DNA of 64,000 bases. Source: Microbacterium testaceum StLB037. GTDB taxonomy: Bacteria > Actinomycetota > Actinomycetes > Actinomycetales > Microbacteriaceae. The position numbers and the translations under genes are program-made. Positions 52,977-61,820 of this stretch are shown here, piece by piece; positions within the stretch are counted from its first letter, which is position 1, and each line of letters opens with the position of its first letter. The stretch is from NCBI RefSeq assembly GCF_000202635.1, contig NC_015125.1:2542001-2606000 (forward strand), given 5' to 3'. The notes below the pieces were generated by a model, which worked only from the letters and a program-made list of their open reading frames with translations, was not told where the DNA came from and made no database searches.

Positions 52977-53825
52977 TCAGCGCCGCCGAGGCCGCTTCCG
53001 CCCCACAGCCACCGTCCGCACCGCCGCCGTCACCACGGGCGCCGAGATGTCGAACGCCGCCCCTCCCGGCACCGACTCCAGCAGTCGCCGCGTGTAGTCG
53101 TCCCGCGGGTCGGCGAACACCTCCTCGATGGGCCCCTGCTCGACGATGCGCCCGTGCAGCAGCACGACCACCTCGTCGCAGAGCTCCTCGACGACGGCGA
53201 GGTTGTGCGAGATGAAGAGCATCGTGAGTCCGTGGTCGTCGCGCAGACGACCCAGGAGCTGGAGGATCTCCGCCTGCGTCGACACATCGAGCGCCGAGGT
53301 GATCTCGTCGGCGACGATGACGTCGGGGTCCACCACGAGCGCCCGGGCGATCGCGATGCGCTGGCGTTGACCGCCCGAGAATTCGTGCGGGTAGCGGTCG
53401 ACGGCATCCGGACCCAGGGCGACGGATGCCAAGGCCTCGACGATCCGTGCCCGGTGGCGCCGCAGGCTCGCGCCGCGTGGATCGATCGCTTCGGCGAGCG
53501 TCTGCCCGATCGTGCGCCGCGGGTCGAGAGACGAGAACGGATCCTGCGGGATGTACTGCACCCGCCGCCGCACGGACCCGAGGACCGCGCGCGGAGCGGA
53601 CGCGAGCTCGATCCCGTCGAACACGACCGACCCGGTCGCGACCCGGTGCAGCCCCACGATCGTCTTCGCGAGCGTCGATTTGCCCGAACCCGACTCGCCG
53701 ACGATGCCGATCGTGCGCCCGCGGTCCACGACCAGGTCGACGCCGTGCAGCACGCGGGTGCTCCGGATGCCGTGGCCCAGATCGACCGCGAGGTCGCTGA
53801 TGCTCAGCAGAGGGGTGTCAGACAC
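52977..53825 (-). CDS. oligopeptide-type ABC importer ATPase (OppF/DppF-like)
   Basis: The 282-residue ATPase has Walker A GESGSGKST, VQYIPQDPFSSLDPR (OppF-type Q-loop), signature SGGQRQRIAIARAL and Walker B VIVADEITSALD. GTG start with GGAGG 6 bases upstream. Its first 8 bp overlap the end of the fused permease-ATPase gene. It pairs with the ATPase half of that fusion. Confidence 0.92.
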   Translation of the reverse strand: MSDTPLLSISDLAVDLGHGIRSTRVLHGVDLVVDRGRTIGIVGESGSGKSTLAKTIVGLHRVATGSVVFDGIELASAPRAVLGSVRRRVQYIPQDPFSSLDPRRTIGQTLAEAIDPRGASLRRHRARIVEALASVALGPDAVDRYPHEFSGGQRQRIAIARALVVDPDVIVADEITSALDVSTQAEILQLLGRLRDDHGLTMLFISHNLAVVEELCDEVVVLLHGRIVEQGPIEEVFADPRDDYTRRLLESVPGGAAFDISAPVVTAAVRTVAVGRKRPRRR

Positions 53826-55497
53826 GGGGGGCCTCCTCGACGGCGCGGGGGACGATTCTCAGGGTGGGGGTCGCCGCGAGCAGGGCACGCGTGTAGGGGT
53901 GGTCCACCTCGCGGTGGCGCAGCTGTTCGGCGGTCAGTCGCTCGACGATCTCGCCGCCCCGCATGACCAGCACGCGGTCGCACAGGGCCTCGACCACGCC
54001 GATGTCGTGCGAGATGAACAGCACGGCGGTGCCGTGATCGCGGTTCAGGCGCTTGAGCTGGCGCAGCACGTCGGCCTGCACGGTGACGTCGAGAGCCGTG
54101 GTCGGCTCGTCGGCGATCAGCAGCGCGGGATCGGTCACCAGGGAGCTGGCGATCGTCGCGCGCTGCAGCATGCCGCCGGAGAGCTGGAACGGGTGCTGGC
54201 CCATCACCGTCTGCGGCTCGCGGATGCGCATCTCGCCGAGCCCGTCGCGCAGCGTGTCGCGCGCCGCGCGGCGGGAGAGGCCGAGGTGCACGCGGGCGAC
54301 CTCGGTGAGTTGGGCGCCCATCCGCAGCGCCGGGTTGAAGGTCGATCCGGGGTCCTGATAGACGAGACCGATCTCGCGCGCGAGGCGCGAACGGTGCCCG
54401 GGGGACAGGAGATCGAGGTCGCCGAGGCGGAGGAGTTCGGCATCCACACGCACTCCGTCCGCCTGCAGGCGCGCGAGCGACATGGCCGTCATGGACTTGC
54501 CCGAGCCGGATTCTCCGACGAGGCCCAGGATCTCTCCCCGGCCGATCTCGAATGAGATCCCGTCGACGAGCGTCTTGCCGCTGGGGGCGGTCACGGTCAG
54601 GGCGCGCACCTCGACCAGGGCGTCGGTGTGCACCGAGGCTCCGCGGGTGGAGCGCCGTCCGGTCGCGGCGCGCGAGCCGCGCGCGCTGCGGGGGTCGAGC
54701 CAGACGGCGAGCCCGTCGCCGGTGAGCATCGCCGCGACTCCGGTGAAGATGAGCATGACCGAGGGGCCGACGACCTGCATCGGCTGCGAGTAGACGGCGG
54801 GGAGGCCCTCGTTCAGCAGACGCCCCCAGTCGAACTCGGGGCTCTGCACACCGAGGCCGACGAACGACAGGCTCGAGATGTCGAGGAGTGTCAGCGCGAA
54901 GCTCGAGGCGATGAGGACGAGCAGGGGGCCCGAGATGTTCGGTAGCAGGTGACGGCTGAACAGGAGCAGGCGCGGGACGCCGAGCAGCCGCGCCGTACCG
55001 ACGAAGTCGCGCGTGGCGACGGAACCGGTCATGTTCGACGTGATGCGCGCGAAGCTCGGGACGCCGGCGATCGCGATCGCGACGATCGCGGGGACGGTGC
55101 CGGCTCCGAGGATCGCCGCGATCACGAGGGCGAGGATGAGCGAGGGGAACGCGACGGTCGAGTCGATGATCCGCAGTACGACGTCGCGCACCCGGCGACT
55201 CCCGACCCAGATGAGCCCGCCGATCAGCACGCCGAGGATGACGGAGCCGGCGGTGGCCGCGGCGGCCATGAGCAGGGTCAGGCGCGTGGCGACCAGGGTG
55301 CGGGCCAGGACGTCGCGGCCGAGGTCGTCGGTGCCGAGCAGGTGCGCAGCTGATGGGGCCAGGCGGGTGTCCGCGGTGACCGTCGTGGCGCTCGCGCCCC
55401 ACACGATCGGCGCGACGACGGCGATGACGACGAGGACGGCCAGCATGATCACGCCGGCGACGAGGGATGCCGGGACGCGGCGGCGGCGGTCAGACAT
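53818..55497 (-). CDS. fused permease + ATPase of oligopeptide ABC importer (DppC-DppD)
   Basis: The 559-residue protein joins a DppC-like permease (about residues 1-265, including VGTARLLGVPRLLLFSRHLLPNISGP as the EAA loop) to a DppD-like ATPase (about 295-559) with Walker A GESGSGKS, signature LSGGMLQRATIASSL and Walker B LLIADEPTTALD, ending RALLAATPTLR. One chain thus carries both membrane and motor halves. GGGAGGACC precedes the ATG, which overlaps the upstream permease end by 8 bp. Confidence 0.92.
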   Translation of the reverse strand: MSDRRRRVPASLVAGVIMLAVLVVIAVVAPIVWGASATTVTADTRLAPSAAHLLGTDDLGRDVLARTLVATRLTLLMAAAATAGSVILGVLIGGLIWVGSRRVRDVVLRIIDSTVAFPSLILALVIAAILGAGTVPAIVAIAIAGVPSFARITSNMTGSVATRDFVGTARLLGVPRLLLFSRHLLPNISGPLLVLIASSFALTLLDISSLSFVGLGVQSPEFDWGRLLNEGLPAVYSQPMQVVGPSVMLIFTGVAAMLTGDGLAVWLDPRSARGSRAATGRRSTRGASVHTDALVEVRALTVTAPSGKTLVDGISFEIGRGEILGLVGESGSGKSMTAMSLARLQADGVRVDAELLRLGDLDLLSPGHRSRLAREIGLVYQDPGSTFNPALRMGAQLTEVARVHLGLSRRAARDTLRDGLGEMRIREPQTVMGQHPFQLSGGMLQRATIASSLVTDPALLIADEPTTALDVTVQADVLRQLKRLNRDHGTAVLFISHDIGVVEALCDRVLVMRGGEIVERLTAEQLRHREVDHPYTRALLAATPTLRIVPRAVEEAPRV

Positions 55498-56509
55498 GCG
55501 TCGGTCCTCCCAGGGTGCGCGGATCGATGAGGCCGAGGATCACGTCGATCAGCAGGTTGATGAGGATGGCGAGCGTGCCGACCGTCAACACGATCCCCTG
55601 AATGACGGGGAAGTCGCGGAAGATGATCGCCTGCACGACCTCGAGGCCGAGGCCGGGGAGGCTGAACACCGTCTCGATGACGATCGCCCCGCCCAGCATG
55701 CTGGCGAGGATGAGGCCGGTCAGGGTGAGGGTGCTCGCCATGAGGTTCGGCAGGGCGTGCCGGATGTAGAGCCGGGCCGCGCTCAGGCGGCGGCCGCGGG
55801 CCGTGCGCATGTAGTCCTGGTGCAGGACCGCGTACGTCTCCTGCACCACGACGCGTGCGACCGCGAAGGTCGGACCGAGCGCGAGCGCGGCGATCGGCAG
55901 GATGTACGCGTTCGAGGTCGCCGCCCCGCCGGCGGGGAGCACTTTCAGCCAGATCGCGAACACGACCACGAGCAGCGTGCCGGCGACGTAGGCGGGGAAC
56001 GAGGCGAAGAAACCTGCGATCGTCCCGAAACCGACGGCCAGCCACGGACGACGTCCGCCGCGGGTCAGCACGCCGATGGCCATGCCGACCGGAATGGCCA
56101 CGAGGATCACGACGACGATCGCGCCGATCGCGGTCGTGGCCGTGTACGGCAGCTTCGTGGCGATGGTCGCGGTGACGGGGGTGTTGTAGCGGAAGCTCTG
56201 GCCGAGATCGAGAGTGACGAGACCGTGCAGGTAGTCGAGGAACTGGACCGGGAGCGGGTCGTTCAGGTGAAGGCGTTCGCGGAGGGCCGCCACCGCGTCC
56301 GCGGAGGCGTTGGGCCCGAGGATCGCGACGGCCGGGTCGCCGGGGATGAGCGGGACGATCAGGAAGGTGAGGAGAACCAGCAGTCCGAGCGACAGCACGA
56401 GACCGCCGAGACGGCGGAGGGCGAACGCTCCCCACCCGTTGCCCCCGCCCCGCCGGCGGACCGGCGGAGCGGGGGCCTCGGCGATCACCGAGAGATCGAC
56501 GCCGGACAT
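55490..56509 (-). CDS. oligopeptide-type ABC permease (DppB-like)
   Basis: The 339-residue permease has six predicted helices, the DppB periplasmic segment LIPGDPAVAILGPNASADAVAALRERLHLNDP, LDLGQSFRYNTPV, and the loop EAA-like QETYAVLHQDYMRTARGRRLSAARLYIRHALPN. The ATG overlaps the amidase stop by one base (TGATG), a sign of translational coupling. The frame is open further upstream on the minus strand, but the amidase occupies it. Confidence 0.93.
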   Translation of the reverse strand: MSGVDLSVIAEAPAPPVRRRGGGNGWGAFALRRLGGLVLSLGLLVLLTFLIVPLIPGDPAVAILGPNASADAVAALRERLHLNDPLPVQFLDYLHGLVTLDLGQSFRYNTPVTATIATKLPYTATTAIGAIVVVILVAIPVGMAIGVLTRGGRRPWLAVGFGTIAGFFASFPAYVAGTLLVVVFAIWLKVLPAGGAATSNAYILPIAALALGPTFAVARVVVQETYAVLHQDYMRTARGRRLSAARLYIRHALPNLMASTLTLTGLILASMLGGAIVIETVFSLPGLGLEVVQAIIFRDFPVIQGIVLTVGTLAILINLLIDVILGLIDPRTLGGPTHV

Positions 56510-57951
56510 CAGTCCGCCGTGGTCCCGGTCAGCGCGGCTCCGCGCGCCAACGGGGCCTGACGGTGCTGCCAGTCGAACACCGGCTCGAGCTCGGCGCCGA
56601 GGCGGAGCAGGGTGGCCTCGTCGTAGGGCGCCCCCACGAGCTGCGCTCCCAGTGGCATCCCGTTCGATCCGGTGTGCACGGGGAGTGACAGGGCGGGAAG
56701 GCCCGAGATGTTGCAGAACGCGGTGAACGAGATCGTCGAGAACTCGGTCAGGCGCTCGCCCGCGGGATCGTTGTTCGCCTCGTCGTAGACGGAGCCGACG
56801 AGCGGGGTGGGTACCGCGGTGGTCGGGGTGAGGAGGACGTCGAAGTCGCGGCCCCACTGCGCGTTGACCTGGCGGGTCTCGATCTGCAGCAGGGTGGCGA
56901 TCTCGGCGTACTCGCCGGCGTGGAACGACGCCGCCCGGTCGTAGCGGTACCGGATGTAGGTCTCGAGCTTGTCGGCATCCTCGATCGGCGAGGCCCACGT
57001 CGACGCGCTGATGATGAGGTCGGCGAAGCCGCGCGTCGCCCTCTCCGAGAAGAGGAACGGCGAGACGGGGGCGACGTGGTGGCCGAGAGCTTCGAGGGCC
57101 CGCGCGGCGACGAGAGCCGCCTCGCGGTTCTCGGGGTGCACGTCGACGCCGGTCGGCGCCTCGAGCAGCAGGCCGATGCGCAGGCGGGGTCCGGCGGACC
57201 GGATCTCGTCGAGGTAGGGCCGCGCGGGGGCCGGGGCGGAGTACCAGCCGAGCGGGTCGAGTCGGCCGAGCGCGTCGAGCACCCCGGCGGCGTCCTCGAT
57301 GGTGCGCGTGATCGCTCCCTCGGTGGTGGAGTGCTCCCAGGAGCGGATGTCGTTGGGGATGCGACCGCGGCTGGGCTTGAGGCCGACGAGACCGGTGGCG
57401 GCGGAGGGCACGCGGATCGAGCCGCCGCCGTCGGACGCGTTGGCGATCGGCGCGATGTCGGCGGCGACCGCGGCCGAGGCGCCGCCCGAGGATCCGCCCG
57501 AGGTGTAGTCGAGATTCCACGGGTTGCGGGTCTTGCCGTGGCGGGCGTTCTCGGTGGCGGTCAGGGCGCCGAACTCGGGGCTGTTGGATCGGCCGAACAG
57601 CACGAAGCCGGCCTCCTCGATGAGATCGACGGTGATCTCGTTGGCCTCCGCCGGGCGTTCCTCGACGGCCATCGACGAGTAGGTGAGGGGCTGGTCGCGT
57701 ACGGCGACCAGGTCCTTGATCGGCATCGGGACGCCCTCGAAGGGGCGGGAGGTGTCGCCGCGACGGATCCGGTCGTCGGACTCGCCGGCGCGGCGGAGGA
57801 CGTCGTCGCGGTCGATCCACACGATCGCGTTCACGGCGGGGTTCACCGCGTCCAGGCGGTCGAGGTAGTGCCGGGCGGCTTCGACGGCCGAGACCTCGCC
57901 GGAGCGGATCAGCCGGGCGAGCTCGGTGGCGGAGAGGGAGGAGGAGATCAT
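56509..57951 (-). CDS. amidase-signature hydrolase
   Basis: The 480-residue amidase has the Ser-cisSer-Lys triad visible as K79 (PMPIKDL), S154 in GGSSGG (152-157) and S178 (DGGGSIR). It hydrolyses amides, possibly the imported compound or its product. AAAGGACCCCTC precedes the ATG. It lies in the operon between the binding protein and permease genes, so import and hydrolysis are probably linked. Substrate unknown. Confidence 0.93.
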   Translation of the reverse strand: MISSSLSATELARLIRSGEVSAVEAARHYLDRLDAVNPAVNAIVWIDRDDVLRRAGESDDRIRRGDTSRPFEGVPMPIKDLVAVRDQPLTYSSMAVEERPAEANEITVDLIEEAGFVLFGRSNSPEFGALTATENARHGKTRNPWNLDYTSGGSSGGASAAVAADIAPIANASDGGGSIRVPSAATGLVGLKPSRGRIPNDIRSWEHSTTEGAITRTIEDAAGVLDALGRLDPLGWYSAPAPARPYLDEIRSAGPRLRIGLLLEAPTGVDVHPENREAALVAARALEALGHHVAPVSPFLFSERATRGFADLIISASTWASPIEDADKLETYIRYRYDRAASFHAGEYAEIATLLQIETRQVNAQWGRDFDVLLTPTTAVPTPLVGSVYDEANNDPAGERLTEFSTISFTAFCNISGLPALSLPVHTGSNGMPLGAQLVGAPYDEATLLRLGAELEPVFDWQHRQAPLARGAALTGTTAD

Positions 57952-58002
57952 GAGGGGTCCTTTCGGGATGCCGGACCGCTCGGCCCGGCATCCCTGGTGG
58001 GG

Positions 58003-59559
58003 TTACTTCGCGATACGGAAGAGGGGGTCGTCGAGCGCTCCGCCGAGCATCTGCACGGTGAAGCCGGGACGCGAGGCGTAGATGAACGCGTCGTTGAGCA
58101 GGGGCAGGGTGTCGGAGCGGCTGACGAGGGCCTGCACCGTCTCATCGAGGGCGGCGCAGCGCGCGCTCTCGTCGGTGGCGCTGTTGGCGGTCGCGAAGCC
58201 CGCCTCGGCGGTCGGGTTGGCGACGGCGCCGTAGTTGGTGCCGCCCGCGTCGATCGTGGGACCGGTGAGGTTCAGCAGGGGGCTGGCGAGCGAGCCGAGG
58301 AAGTTCAGGTCGGCGAAGACCGTCATGTCCCAGTCGCCGGGCTTGGCGACCACGGTGGTGATCCAGCTGCCCACGTCGGTGTTGGTGAGGTCGACCTCGG
58401 CTCCGGCGGCGCGCAGCGCCTCGGCGATGTACTCGTTGCCGGCGCCGGCGGGACCGACGATCGTCGGTGCCACGAGGCGGATCTTCTTCCCCGACAGCGC
58501 GGCGGTGGCCGCGGCCACGTCCTGAGACGGGATGTCGATGGTCGAGCCGCTCACACACGAGACGCTGTCGGCGCCGAGCGAGGTGAGCACCGTTCCGGTG
58601 TCCTGCGAGGTGACGTTGCCGAACATCGAGCGGTCGATGGCCTGGATGACGCCCTTGCGGAGAGCCTCGTCGGCGAAGGGGCTGCCCTCGCGCTCGTTGA
58701 AGACGAGGTAGCTGTCCGAGAACGGGTTGACCGTGACGTTGTATCCGGTCTGGCCCTGGAAGCGGTCGCGCGTGGTGGCCTGGATCTTGCCGACGTCGAG
58801 TTGGCCGCCCAGGACCAGGTTCGCCGTGGCGGTGGAGTCCGGCGAGACGGTGTACGTGAGGTTCTTCGCGGGAGAGCCGCTGACCGTGCTCGTCCACGTC
58901 GGCCACGCGGAGTAGTCGTCGCGGAGGGTGTAGTCGTAGCTCACTCCGGGCTGGAAGGTCTTCAGCGCGTAGGGGCCCGACTCGCTGCCCTTCACCGTGC
59001 CGGCGGCGAGGCCGGCGGGGTCGGCGAGGCCGGCCGGGCAGATGATGCCGCTGCTCGAGACCGACATGGCGTCGACCATGTACGGCCAGGGGGAGGCGAT
59101 GTCGACCGTGACGGTCCCCGCGGCGTCGTCCGCGGTGATCGTCGGGGTGTTGCCGGGGCCGAAGGTGTAGACGACCTGCGTCGAACCGCTGTTCGGGCGG
59201 GCGAAGTAGTCGAGAGAGTTCTTGACGACCGTGGGGGTGATCTTCGTGCCGTCGGAGCACGTGGCATCCGTTCGGATCGTGAACACGGCCTGTGTCGGCG
59301 TCGACGTCCATGTCGTCGCGAGTCCCGGGACGAGTCCGCCCGAGTCGCGGCGCACGAGGGTGTCGTACGAGGTCCGCGCGAGGAGGAAGTCGGGGAGCGA
59401 GGTGGCCAGCGTCGGGTCGAAGGTGGCCGGGATGTCGATGGTGGTGCGGATCGTGTCGGTGGACGCGGTGGCGTCGCCGCCGGTCGTCGTGCAGCCGGCC
59501 GTCGCGAACGCGACGGTCAGAGCGAGGGTGGCGGCGATGACGCCGTGACGGGTTTTCAT
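58003..59559 (-). CDS. ABC importer substrate-binding lipoprotein, family 5
   Basis: The 518-residue extracellular binding protein has lipobox FATAGC (Cys23), then the family 5 body: TIDIPATFDPTLATSLPDFLLARTSYDTLVR, LVPGLATTWTSTPTQAVFTIR, SGPYALKTFQPG and QAIDRSMFG. It belongs to the peptide/nickel/oligosaccharide group. AGAGGCAGACC precedes the ATG. It is the second gene of the TetR-controlled operon. Confidence 0.93.
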   Translation of the reverse strand: MKTRHGVIAATLALTVAFATAGCTTTGGDATASTDTIRTTIDIPATFDPTLATSLPDFLLARTSYDTLVRRDSGGLVPGLATTWTSTPTQAVFTIRTDATCSDGTKITPTVVKNSLDYFARPNSGSTQVVYTFGPGNTPTITADDAAGTVTVDIASPWPYMVDAMSVSSSGIICPAGLADPAGLAAGTVKGSESGPYALKTFQPGVSYDYTLRDDYSAWPTWTSTVSGSPAKNLTYTVSPDSTATANLVLGGQLDVGKIQATTRDRFQGQTGYNVTVNPFSDSYLVFNEREGSPFADEALRKGVIQAIDRSMFGNVTSQDTGTVLTSLGADSVSCVSGSTIDIPSQDVAAATAALSGKKIRLVAPTIVGPAGAGNEYIAEALRAAGAEVDLTNTDVGSWITTVVAKPGDWDMTVFADLNFLGSLASPLLNLTGPTIDAGGTNYGAVANPTAEAGFATANSATDESARCAALDETVQALVSRSDTLPLLNDAFIYASRPGFTVQMLGGALDDPLFRIAK

Positions 59560-59599
59560 GGTCTGCCTCTCGGGTGGTGCGCGGGGCGGGTAGGGGTGT

Positions 59600-60022
59600 C
59601 TAGTTCGCGATCTCGAAGATCTCGATGGTCGTGTCGTGTGCGTTCGCCGTGGCGCGGCCGACGAACATCGATCGCGTCAACCACTGCAAGTGCGGTGCGA
59701 CGGTGCGGAAACGCGGCGTGCTCTCGAAGTAGGGTTCGCCGTTCGCGGGTTCGCGCACGACCCCGACGTTGTAGACGTCGATGACGGCGCCGTCGGTGGT
59801 GCGGATGAGGTACCGGGCCTCGACGGCGTAGGTGCCGTCGGCGCGCACGAGGCACCAGTCGCCGCCCCCGGGCACGATCTCGCCCGTGACCTCGCCGGTC
59901 ACGGGTCCGCCGGTGATGGGGATGAACTCGAGCACGTCGTCGCCCTGCTTTTCGAGCGGGATGCCGGGAGCGACATGGGCGGTGACGGTGAAGCAGTAAC
60001 GCAGGGATGGAGCGGGAGCCAT
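59600..60022 (-). CDS. DUF3237 protein
   Basis: The 140-residue protein matches DUF3237: ITGGPVTGEVTGEIVPGGGDW, VEARYLIRTTDGAVIDVYNVG, EPYFESTPRFRT and the AHDTTIEIFEIA end. The fold is a beta barrel of unknown function, often next to amide or aromatic metabolism genes. ATG 60022 is used because of GGAGGAACCG; an upstream start would place the promoter inside the gene. First gene of the operon. Confidence 0.88.
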   Translation of the reverse strand: MAPAPSLRYCFTVTAHVAPGIPLEKQGDDVLEFIPITGGPVTGEVTGEIVPGGGDWCLVRADGTYAVEARYLIRTTDGAVIDVYNVGVVREPANGEPYFESTPRFRTVAPHLQWLTRSMFVGRATANAHDTTIEIFEIAN

Positions 60023-60071
60023 CGGTTCCTCCGGGCTGTCAATCGGTGCGCTTCGTTGCGCGGTGACCCCG

Positions 60072-60100
60072 AGTATGTCCATAGTGGATGAGGTAGTCAA
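60072..60100 (-). promoter_or_regulatory. promoter of the DUF3237-ABC operon
   Basis: On the minus strand TTGACT (60095-60100), a 17-base spacer and CATACT (60072-60077), giving a leader of about 43 bases to ATG 60022. The -35 sits inside the operator at 60082-60112, so a bound repressor would block RNA polymerase. Confidence 0.65.
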
Positions 60101-60112
60101 CAGCATTCACTA
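60082..60112. promoter_or_regulatory. TetR operator copy 1, TAGTGGAT-N15-ATTCACTA
   Basis: Inverted repeat with arms TAGTGGAT (60082-60089) and ATTCACTA (60105-60112), one mismatch, spacer 15 with a central TAGTC. Same design as the copy near the tetR start. Confidence 0.7.
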
Positions 60113-60216
60113 ACTCGTAACAAACGTCGTCCGTACGGGAAACGCGGGCGACGTGGGACGGGGAACGTCGCTCGCTAGGCTGGGTCTCAGGCGCGGGCGG
60201 CGGGGGCGGTGAACCG

Positions 60217-60247
60217 TAGTGAATGGGATAGTCTTGCGTATTCACTA
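60217..60247. promoter_or_regulatory. TetR operator copy 2, TAGTGAAT-N15-ATTCACTA
   Basis: Perfect 8-bp arms at 60217-60224 and 60240-60247, 15-base spacer with TAGTC, 53 bp ahead of the tetR start. Likely autoregulatory site. Confidence 0.75.
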
Positions 60248-60299
60248 GGCGGGGACGCCGACGAGACCCGTCGACGCCCGCGGTGAGATCGGAGGCAGC

Positions 60300-61010
60300 A
60301 TGGCCGAAGAGAAGAGGACCCGCCGCAAGCGCGGTTCGCTCAGTCGCGCGGAGATCGTCGACGCCGCCCTGCGCCTCATGGACGGCGAGGGGGAGTCCGC
60401 TCTCACGTTCTCGCGACTCGGCGCGGAGCTGAAGTCCTCTCCCACGGCGGTGTACCGGCACTTCGCCAGTCGCGAGGACCTGCTGCTCGCCCTCGCGGAT
60501 CGCCTCGACGGCATCTCGCTCGAGGGCTACGAGCCGACCGACGACTGGCGTGCCGACCTGACGGACCTGGCCTGGCGGGCCTGGCGGACGGCGGAAGCCC
60601 ACCCCGCCGCCGCGGCGGCGACGCTGCTCATGGTCGCCAACAGCATCAACGAACTGCGCGCCGTGGAGTGGATCCTGCGAGCGATGACGGTCGCGGGGCT
60701 CCGGGGCCGGCCGGCCGTCATGCAGTACCAGGTCTACACGCAGATGGTGCTGGGCGCGGCGTCGGCCTATGGTGCCCGACTGGTGAGCGCCGGTTCGCGC
60801 GAGGTGGCGGAGGGGTGGATCCAGGTGTACGCACCGACGGATCCCTCGCAGTACCCGCACGCGGAGGCGGCCAAGGCGGAGCTCGCGATGATGAACTATC
60901 GCGAGGTCTTCGCCCAGCAGCTGGAGATGTACCTCGCCGCCCTCGAGCTCACCGTGGCGGCTCAGGGCGAGCCCACGGAGACCGCGGGAGTGAACGCCTC
61001 CGGAGCGTGA
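60300..61010 (+). CDS. TetR/AcrR-family regulator of the adjacent ABC-amidase operon
   Basis: The 236-residue protein has a helix-turn-helix at about residues 10-60 (KRGSLSRAEIVDAALRLMDGEGESALTFSRLGAELKSSPTAVYRHFASREDLLLAL) and a C-terminal TetR_C-like helical domain. GGAGG lies 4 bases before the ATG. It diverges from the DUF3237-ABC operon; two 31-bp operator copies lie between. The inducer is probably the imported compound, which is inference. Confidence 0.92.
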   Translation: MAEEKRTRRKRGSLSRAEIVDAALRLMDGEGESALTFSRLGAELKSSPTAVYRHFASREDLLLALADRLDGISLEGYEPTDDWRADLTDLAWRAWRTAEAHPAAAAATLLMVANSINELRAVEWILRAMTVAGLRGRPAVMQYQVYTQMVLGAASAYGARLVSAGSREVAEGWIQVYAPTDPSQYPHAEAAKAELAMMNYREVFAQQLEMYLAALELTVAAQGEPTETAGVNASGA

Positions 61011-61038
61011 TCCTCCCCGCTCGGGCAGGATGGGGAGC

Positions 61039-61797
61039 ATGACCGCACGCCTCGCCCTGCTCACCGGCGTCGGCCGTCGTCGTTCGATCGGTGCGGGTCT
61101 CGCGCGTGGCTTGGCCGCGGACGGCTGGGACCTCGCGCTCTCGTCCTGGCGTCCCTATGACGACCGGATCGGCCTCGAACGCGGCGCGGACGACCCGGAG
61201 GCCATCGCCGACGAGTGCCGCTCCCTCGGCGTCCACGTCACGCTGCACGAAGCCGACCTCGCCGATCCGGCGACCCCGGAGGCGCTGTTCCACGCGATCG
61301 ACCGTCGCGTCGACGCCCTCGTCCTCTCGCACTGCGAAAGTGTCGACAGCTCGATCCTCACCACGTCCGTCGACGCGTTCGACCGGCACTTCGCGGTGAA
61401 CGCGCGGGCATCGTGGCTGCTCATCCGCGCCTTCGCCGAGCAGTTCCCGGTGACCACCGACACCGCCGCCACGGGCCGGATCGTCGCGCTGACCAGCGAC
61501 CACACGGCGCACAACCTGCCGTACGGGGCGAGCAAGGGGGCGCTGGATCGCATCGTCATCGCCGCCGCCGTGGAGCTCGCCGATCGCGGCATCCGTTCGA
61601 ACGTCATCAATCCGGGCCCGATCGACACAGGGTGGATGGACGACGCGATCCGACGATGGACGACGGATGCCACTCCCGCCGGGCGTCTCGGGACACCCGA
61701 CGACATCGCTGATCTGGTGCGGTTCCTCCTCTCGGAGCGGGGCGGGTGGATCACCGGGCAGTTGCTCTCGAGCAACGGGGGATTCGCCACGGGCTGA
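61039..61797 (+). CDS. short-chain dehydrogenase/reductase
   Basis: The 252-residue SDR has an altered cofactor loop LLTGVGRRRSIGAGLARGLA (typical TGxxxxxxIG variants), catalytic Ser in LTSDHT and YGASK (Tyr-x-x-x-Lys), and a C-terminal GGWITGQLLSSNGGF. The ATG at 61039 is 7 bases behind CAGGAT; a start three codons earlier is possible. It follows tetR by 28 bp. Substrate unknown. Confidence 0.88.
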   Translation: MTARLALLTGVGRRRSIGAGLARGLAADGWDLALSSWRPYDDRIGLERGADDPEAIADECRSLGVHVTLHEADLADPATPEALFHAIDRRVDALVLSHCESVDSSILTTSVDAFDRHFAVNARASWLLIRAFAEQFPVTTDTAATGRIVALTSDHTAHNLPYGASKGALDRIVIAAAVELADRGIRSNVINPGPIDTGWMDDAIRRWTTDATPAGRLGTPDDIADLVRFLLSERGGWITGQLLSSNGGFATG

Positions 61798-61820
61798 GGC
61801 GCTCGGGCTACGGTCGAGGC

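Noticed and set aside
56920..59784. 954-residue plus-strand frame over the amidase and binding-protein genes
   Set aside because: Gly/Asp/Arg repeats with no domain; antisense to two genes with confirmed catalytic and lipobox motifs.
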